Source of the DNA: Mycolicibacterium boenickei
Lineage (GTDB): Bacteria > Actinomycetota > Actinomycetes > Mycobacteriales > Mycobacteriaceae
Reading direction: 5' to 3'
NCBI RefSeq assembly: GCF_010731295.1
Contig: NZ_AP022579.1
Coordinates: 2,108,001-2,172,000 of the forward strand
Length of the DNA stretch: 64,000 nucleotides
Made by a program: the position numbers and the translations under genes. Below, piece after piece: positions 59,657 to 64,000 of this stretch. Position 1 is the stretch's first letter. Each line of letters begins with the position of its first letter. The notes under the pieces are model-generated. The model was given only the letters and a program-made list of their open reading frames with translations. It searched no databases and was not told the DNA's origin.

Positions 59657-59848
59657 ATGCGAGTAGAAGTTGACCGTGATCGCTGCGAAGGTAATGCGGT
59701 CTGCGTGGGTATTGCCCCCGATTTGTTCGATCTTGACGACGACGACTATGCCGTGGTCAAGTCCGATCCGGTGCCTGCCGACCAGGAAGATCTGGCCGAG
59801 CAGTCCATCGCCGAATGCCCCCGGGCAGCCCTGATCCGAAAAGACTAG
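59657..59848 (+). CDS. fdxD: FdxD, 3Fe-4S-type ferredoxin (63 aa)
   Basis: Small ferredoxin with Cys pattern DRDRCEGNAVCVGIAPDLFD and a last Cys in AECPRAALI: three cluster Cys, as in P450-partner 3Fe-4S ferredoxins. The homologue Rv3503c sits in the M. tuberculosis mce4 locus. GGAGG precedes the ATG. Likely electron carrier for a cholesterol-pathway P450 (such as CYP125/CYP142, not in this window). Confidence 0.88.
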   Translation: MRVEVDRDRCEGNAVCVGIAPDLFDLDDDDYAVVKSDPVPADQEDLAEQSIAECPRAALIRKD

Positions 59849-59883
59849 AGGCATTCATAAATGCCGCGCACGCGAGGAGCAAG

Positions 59884-60804
59884 ATGACGACCGACGCCGC
59901 TCAGATCGATCTGTCCGGAAAGGTGGCCGTGGTCACCGGTGCCGCCGCCGGCCTGGGCCGCGCCGAGGCCATCGGACTGGCCAAGGCCGGTGCCACCGTG
60001 GTGGTCAACGACATGGCAGGCGCGCTGGATGCCTCTGACGTCCTCGACGAGATCGCGGCCGCAGGCTCCAAGGGTGTCGCCGTGGCGGGGGACATCAGCG
60101 CGCGCACCACCGCCGATGAACTGGTCGCCACAGCCGACGGTCTGGGCGGTCTGGACATCGTCGTCAACAACGCGGGCATCACCCGTGACCGGATCCTCTT
60201 CAACATGAGCGACGAGGAGTGGGACGCGGTCATCGCGGTGCACCTGCGCGGCCACTTCCTGCTGACCCGCAACGCCGCCGTCTACTGGCGCAACAAGGCC
60301 AAGGCGGGCGACGGCACGGTCTACGGCCGGATCATCAACACGTCGTCGGAGGCCGGACTGTCGGGCCCTGTCGGTCAGCCCAACTACGGCGCCGCCAAGG
60401 CCGGCATCACCGCCCTGACGGTGTCGGCGGCCCGCGCCCTGGAGCGCTTCGGCGTCCGGGCCAACGCGATCGCGCCGCGGGCCCGCACGGCGATGACCGC
60501 CGGCGTGTTCGGTGACGCGCCTGAGACGGCCGACGGACAGGTCGACCCGCTGTCGACCGAACACGTCGTCACTCTGGTCCGATTCCTGGCCTCGCCGGCG
60601 TCCGAAGCCGTCAACGCTCAGCTGTTCATCGTCTATGGTCCAACTGTCACGTTGGTCGCGCCGCCGACGGCGGAGAAGCACTTCACTGCGGACTCCGACG
60701 CCTGGAACCCGGCAGACCTGAGCGGGACGCTGCACGATTACTTTGCTGATCGTGACTCGGGACGTGGATTCTCAGCGACGGAGCTGATGGATTCACGAGA
60801 CTGA
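59884..60804 (+). CDS. hsd4A: Hsd4A-like SDR (17-beta-HSD/MFE-2 type, 306 aa)
   Basis: A bacterial 17-beta-hydroxysteroid dehydrogenase 4 type SDR: GAAAGLGRAEAIGLAKAGA, NNAGITRDRILFNMSDEEWD, catalytic Ser in INTSSEAGL and YGAAKAG. The homologue Rv3502c (hsd4A) lies next to mce4. It acts in steroid side-chain/alcohol oxidation. ATG at 59884 follows GAGGAGCAAG; the ORF to 59815 begins inside fdxD. Gap of 35 bases to fdxD, so co-transcribed. Confidence 0.87.
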   Translation: MTTDAAQIDLSGKVAVVTGAAAGLGRAEAIGLAKAGATVVVNDMAGALDASDVLDEIAAAGSKGVAVAGDISARTTADELVATADGLGGLDIVVNNAGITRDRILFNMSDEEWDAVIAVHLRGHFLLTRNAAVYWRNKAKAGDGTVYGRIINTSSEAGLSGPVGQPNYGAAKAGITALTVSAARALERFGVRANAIAPRARTAMTAGVFGDAPETADGQVDPLSTEHVVTLVRFLASPASEAVNAQLFIVYGPTVTLVAPPTAEKHFTADSDAWNPADLSGTLHDYFADRDSGRGFSATELMDSRD

Positions 60805-60833
60805 CGGTCTCGTTGACCGTCGCTCAACGGAAG

Positions 60834-60847
60834 TAGAACGTGTTCTA
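60834..60847. promoter_or_regulatory. Perfect KstR box upstream of mce4
   Basis: TAGAACGTGTTCTA, a perfect match to TNNAACNNGTTNNA and almost a full palindrome. It lies in the 271-base gap before yrbE4A, 30 bases after the hsd4A stop. Confidence 0.88.
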
Positions 60848-60921
60848 ACCAGAGGTTGGTTCGGTACGCCCTGAGCTGCAAAAACGGCGTCCGACATGAG
60901 GATTTTGAATTCTTTGACACT

Positions 60922-60935
60922 GCGAACATGTTCTA
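60922..60935. promoter_or_regulatory. Second KstR-like box upstream of mce4
   Basis: GCGAACATGTTCTA, with a perfect GAACATGTTC palindrome at the centre. It differs from the KstR consensus only at the first position. Two sites about 88 bases apart suggest cooperative repression of the mce4 promoter. Confidence 0.75.
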
Positions 60936-61075
60936 GTTAGTATGATCCGGCTCACTAAGAGCACCGTAAGACCAAGGGGTGGGAGAACGGCTACGTCATG
61001 TGGCCGTCAAATTTTCGCTAACGCGAGTTTCCGCGGAATTTCCCCCACCCGAGTACCCCGAGAACGGAGCCCAGG

Positions 61076-61840
61076 TTGATCGAACAGCTTGCGGTTCCGG
61101 CCCGGGCCGTGGGCGGCTTCGTCGAGATGTCCTTGGACACCTTCGCCAAGATCTTCCGTCGACCGTTCCAGTTCAAAGAGTTCCTGGATCAGACCTGGAT
61201 GATTGCCCGGGTCTCGTTGGTGCCGACGCTGTTGGTCGCCATCCCCTTCACGGTCCTGGTCGCGTTTACGCTCAACATCCTCCTTCGCGAGATCGGTGCC
61301 GCCGACCTGTCCGGCGCAGGCACCGCCTTCGGCACCATCACCCAGCTCGGCCCGGTGGTGACCGTGCTGGTGGTCGCCGGCGCGGGCGCCACGGCGATCT
61401 GCGCCGACCTGGGTGCCCGCACCATCCGCGAAGAGATCGACGCCATGCGCGTGCTCGGCATCGACCCGATCCAACGGCTCGTGGTGCCCCGCGTGCTGGC
61501 CTCGACCTTCGTGGCGCTGCTGCTCAACGGTCTGGTCTGTGCGATCGGCCTGGCCGGCGGCTATGTCTTCTCCGTGTTCCTGCAGGGCGTGAACCCGGGT
61601 TCGTTCATCAATGGCCTGACAGTGCTGACCGGGCTCGGCGAGCTCGTGCTCGCGGAGATCAAGGCGCTGCTGTTCGGCGTGGTGGCCGGCCTGGTCGGCT
61701 GCTACCGCGGCTTGACCGTAAAGGGAGGCCCGAAGGGTGTCGGTAACGCAGTGAACGAAACGGTGGTCTACGCCTTCATCTGCCTGTTCGTGATCAACGT
61801 GATCATGACGGCCATCGGGGTTCGGGTGCTTGTGCGATGA
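61076..61840 (+). CDS. yrbE4A: YrbE4A permease of the Mce4 cholesterol importer (254 aa)
   Basis: MlaE-type permease with VREEIDAM-type cytosolic loop (TIRREEIDAM-like, read TIREEIDAMRVLGIDPIQRL). The start MIEQLAVPARAVGGFVEMSL is as in other YrbE4A proteins. The initiation codon appears to be TTG at 61076, with GGAG 7 bases before it. Its stop overlaps yrbE4B. The mce4 identity follows from the adjoining hsd4A-fdxD-fadE26 block and the KstR boxes. Confidence 0.92.
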   Translation: MIEQLAVPARAVGGFVEMSLDTFAKIFRRPFQFKEFLDQTWMIARVSLVPTLLVAIPFTVLVAFTLNILLREIGAADLSGAGTAFGTITQLGPVVTVLVVAGAGATAICADLGARTIREEIDAMRVLGIDPIQRLVVPRVLASTFVALLLNGLVCAIGLAGGYVFSVFLQGVNPGSFINGLTVLTGLGELVLAEIKALLFGVVAGLVGCYRGLTVKGGPKGVGNAVNETVVYAFICLFVINVIMTAIGVRVLVR

Positions 61841-62679
61841 GCTACGACGCCACACTTCGCTTCCGGCGGCTGTTCCGCGGCGTGCCCAAGGTCGTCGACA
61901 ACATCGGCGAGCAGGCACTGTTCTACGGCGAGACCATTCGGTACCTGCCCAACGCGCTCAACCGGTACCGCAAGGAGACCATTCGGCTCGTGGCCGAGAT
62001 GACCATGGGCGCGGGCGCGCTGGTCATGATCGGCGGCACCGTGGGCGTCGCGGCGTTCCTCACCCTGGCCTCCGGCGGTGTCATTGCGGTGCAGGGTTAT
62101 TCGTCCCTGGGCAACATCGGCATCGAGGCCCTCACGGGCTTCCTGTCGGCCTTCCTCAACGTGCGCATCGTCGCCCCGGTGATCGCCGGTATCGCCCTGG
62201 CCGCAACGATCGGCGCGGGCGCCACCGCCCAGCTGGGCGCGATGCGGGTGGCCGAGGAGGTCGACGCCGTCGAGGCAATGGCCGTGCACGCGGTGTCCTA
62301 TCTGGTGTCCACCCGGTTGCTGGCGGGCCTGATCGCAATCGTGCCGCTGTACTCGCTGTCGGTCCTGGCCGCGTTCTTCGCCGCGAGGTTCACCACGGTG
62401 TTCATCAACGGTCAGTCCGCAGGCCTGTACGACCATTACTTCAACACGTTCCTGATACCCAGCGACCTGCTGTGGTCCTTCCTTCAGGCAATCGTGATGG
62501 CCGTCGCGGTGATGCTCGTGCACACCTACTACGGCTACAACGCCTCCGGCGGCCCGGTCGGCGTGGGTGTGGCAGTCGGCCAGGCCGTGCGCACCTCGCT
62601 GATCGTCGTCGTCACCATCACGCTGTTCATCTCCCTGGCCGTCTACGGCGCGTCCGGCAACTTCAACCTTTCCGGGTAG
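61837..62679 (+). CDS. yrbE4B: YrbE4B permease of the Mce4 cholesterol importer (280 aa)
   Basis: Second MlaE-type permease (GEQALFYGETIRYLPNALNR, VAEEVDAVEAMAVHAVSYLV) ending GNFNLSG like the YrbEB of the other operon. ATG at 61837 overlaps yrbE4A (ATGA, 4 bases). Pairs with YrbE4A under the Mce4A-F tunnel. Confidence 0.92.
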   Translation: MSYDATLRFRRLFRGVPKVVDNIGEQALFYGETIRYLPNALNRYRKETIRLVAEMTMGAGALVMIGGTVGVAAFLTLASGGVIAVQGYSSLGNIGIEALTGFLSAFLNVRIVAPVIAGIALAATIGAGATAQLGAMRVAEEVDAVEAMAVHAVSYLVSTRLLAGLIAIVPLYSLSVLAAFFAARFTTVFINGQSAGLYDHYFNTFLIPSDLLWSFLQAIVMAVAVMLVHTYYGYNASGGPVGVGVAVGQAVRTSLIVVVTITLFISLAVYGASGNFNLSG

Positions 62680-62694
62680 GTGGCAGGAATCTCT

Positions 62695-63900
62695 ATGTCT
62701 GACGCAAACTCCAAGCACCGCCGCCATGTCAGGATCGCCGCCGCGATCCTGAGCGCGATCGTGGCCGCAGCGGTGGTCTTCACCTACCTGTCCTACACCG
62801 CCGCCTTCGTGCCGACCGACACCGTCAGCCTGACCGCGCCGCGGGCCGGCCTGGTGATGGAGCGCGACGCCAAGGTGAAATACCGCGGCATCCAGATCGG
62901 CAAGGTCAGCGACATCGCGTACGCGGGCAACGAGGCGAAGCTGACGCTGTCCATCAACCGCGGTGAGATGCGGTACATCCCGTCCAACGCCACCGTGCGG
63001 ATCGCGGGCAACACGATCTTCGGTGCGAAGTCGGTGGAGTTCCTTGCGCCCGACAAGCCGCAGTCGACGTCGTTGCGCCCCGGTGCCACGGTGGCCGCCA
63101 AGGACGTGCAGCTCGAGGTCAACACCCTGTTCCAGACGCTGTCGGATGTGCTCAACAAGATCGACCCGGTCAGCCTCAACGCCACGCTGACCGCGCTCGG
63201 AGAGGGCCTGCGCGGCCACGGGGACGACCTCGGCACCGCCATCACCGGCCTCAACGGCTATCTGGCCCAGATCAATCCGAAGCTGCCGACCCTGCGCGAG
63301 GACTTCGCCAAGGCCGCCGTGGTGGCCAACATCTACGGCGACGCCGGGCCGGACCTGGCCCGCGTGGTCGACAACGTGCCCGCCCTGAACAAGACCATCG
63401 TCGATGAGCAGGCCAACCTCAACGCCACCCTGCTCGCCGCGACCGGCCTGGCCAACAACGGCACCGCGACGCTGCAGCCGGCCGCCGACGACTACATCGC
63501 CGCCATCCAGCGACTGCGCGCCCCGTTGAAGGTGGCCAGTGACTACTCACCAGAGTTCGGCTGTGTGTTGAAGGGTGTGTCGATCGGCGTCGACCGGTTC
63601 GCGCCGATCATCGGTGGTATCCGACCCGGCCTGTTCGTCTCGTCGAACTTCCTGCCCGGCGCGCCGGCTTACACCTATCCGGAGAGCCTGCCGATCGTGA
63701 ACGCGTCCGGCGGCCCCAACTGCCGTGGCTTGCCGGACCTTCCGTCGAAGCAGTTCGGCGGTAGCTGGTACCACTCGCCGTTCCTGGTGACCGACAACGC
63801 CTATGTGCCGTTCCAGCCGAACACCGAAGTGCAGTTCGATGCCCCGGCGACGCTGCAGTTCTTGTTCAATGGTGCGTTCGCGGAAAGGGATCGCTTCTGA
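62695..63900 (+). CDS. mce4A: Mce4A substrate-binding protein (401 aa)
   Basis: N-terminal TM (about 12-32), MlaD domain (about 40-118, TAPRAGLVMERDAKVKYRGI) and helical MCE C-terminal domain. ATG at 62695 is preferred to the in-frame GTG at 62680 because AGGA lies 6 bases before it. Part of the cholesterol importer. Ends with a one-base overlap with mce4B. Confidence 0.9.
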   Translation: MSDANSKHRRHVRIAAAILSAIVAAAVVFTYLSYTAAFVPTDTVSLTAPRAGLVMERDAKVKYRGIQIGKVSDIAYAGNEAKLTLSINRGEMRYIPSNATVRIAGNTIFGAKSVEFLAPDKPQSTSLRPGATVAAKDVQLEVNTLFQTLSDVLNKIDPVSLNATLTALGEGLRGHGDDLGTAITGLNGYLAQINPKLPTLREDFAKAAVVANIYGDAGPDLARVVDNVPALNKTIVDEQANLNATLLAATGLANNGTATLQPAADDYIAAIQRLRAPLKVASDYSPEFGCVLKGVSIGVDRFAPIIGGIRPGLFVSSNFLPGAPAYTYPESLPIVNASGGPNCRGLPDLPSKQFGGSWYHSPFLVTDNAYVPFQPNTEVQFDAPATLQFLFNGAFAERDRF

Positions 63901-64000
63901 TGGCGTCCAGTGCGCGTCCTGACCGGACCATGCTCAAGGTGAGCATCTTCACCATCGCGATGCTGTTGGTTGCGGCCATGCTGGTCGTGGTGTTCGGCGA
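63900..64000 (+). CDS. mce4B: Mce4B substrate-binding protein, N-terminal part (cut by window edge)
   Basis: ATG at 63900 overlaps the mce4A stop (TGATG). The 33 visible codons give a short charged start and a TM beginning VSIFTIAMLLVAAMLVVVFG, as expected for the MceB family. The rest lies right of the window. Confidence 0.85.
   Translation, partial: MASSARPDRTMLKVSIFTIAMLLVAAMLVVVFG

Noticed and set aside
61768..63219. Minus-strand ORF of 483 codons
   Set aside because: Antisense shadow of yrbE4B and mce4A.
1..64000. CRISPR arrays, rRNA, tRNA genes and intact insertion sequences
   Set aside because: I saw no regularly spaced repeats, RNA gene signatures or transposase genes in the window.

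Overview
The window is high-GC DNA from a mycobacterium, most likely a fast-growing Mycolicibacterium-type soil species. The evidence is two YrbE/Mce import operons with Mce-associated membrane proteins, an MmpL transporter, KstR operator boxes, the conserved fadE26-fadE27-fadD17 / fdxD / hsd4A / mce4 block of cholesterol catabolism, mycofactocin-type SDRs and a remnant of a 13E12-type HNH endonuclease.

Layout. (1) 1-7.3 kb: the C-terminal part of an S8 peptidase, then an actinomycete ICE/plasmid-type module (rolling-circle Rep, FtsK/TraB-like translocase, SCO3933-type regulator, XRE-DUF5919 regulator, Nudix and HD-domain proteins). No integrase or tRNA attachment site is visible. Inverted repeats lie downstream of rep and a repeat array lies between the two divergent arms. 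(2) 7.6-14 kb: an MmpL exporter with a TetR gene, a DUF6188 protein, a hotdog thioesterase with a KstR-like TetR gene, and a third TetR gene. Three intergenic regions here share one 16-bp operator-like motif. (3) 14.2-17.8 kb: a complete dszABC operon (4S desulfurisation of dibenzothiophene), overlapping end to end and flanked by an HNH-endonuclease remnant. (4) 18.3-36.9 kb: a steroid-like catabolic cluster with homologues of 3-ketosteroid dehydrogenase, KshB, HsaA, HsaC, HsaD and 3-alpha-hydroxysteroid dehydrogenase. It also has a Baeyer-Villiger monooxygenase, mycofactocin-coupled SDRs, an F420/LLM oxidoreductase, an old-yellow-enzyme and a lipase, with two IclR and one TetR regulators. (5) 37.1-49.3 kb: a complete yrbEAB-mceABCDEF operon, three small secreted proteins and two Mce-associated proteins. 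(6) 49.4-55.6 kb: a methyltransferase, a Tat-lipoprotein-like agmatine deiminase, GabD2, a VOC protein, regulators and an epimerase. (7) 55.7-64 kb: the KstR-controlled cholesterol side-chain genes and the start of mce4, cut by the right edge.

How the parts fit together (inference): regions 4 and 5 look like a second, non-KstR, sterol-like uptake and degradation unit beside the canonical mce4 system. A private Mce importer would deliver a polycyclic substrate. SDR/F420/mycofactocin enzymes and a KstD-like enzyme would oxidise it, the BVMO and esterase would open a ketone-bearing ring, and HsaA-HsaC-HsaD homologues would hydroxylate, cleave and hydrolyse an aromatised ring. Partners such as KshA, HsaB and HsaE-G are absent here and would have to come from elsewhere in the genome. 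Regions 1-3 look horizontally acquired.
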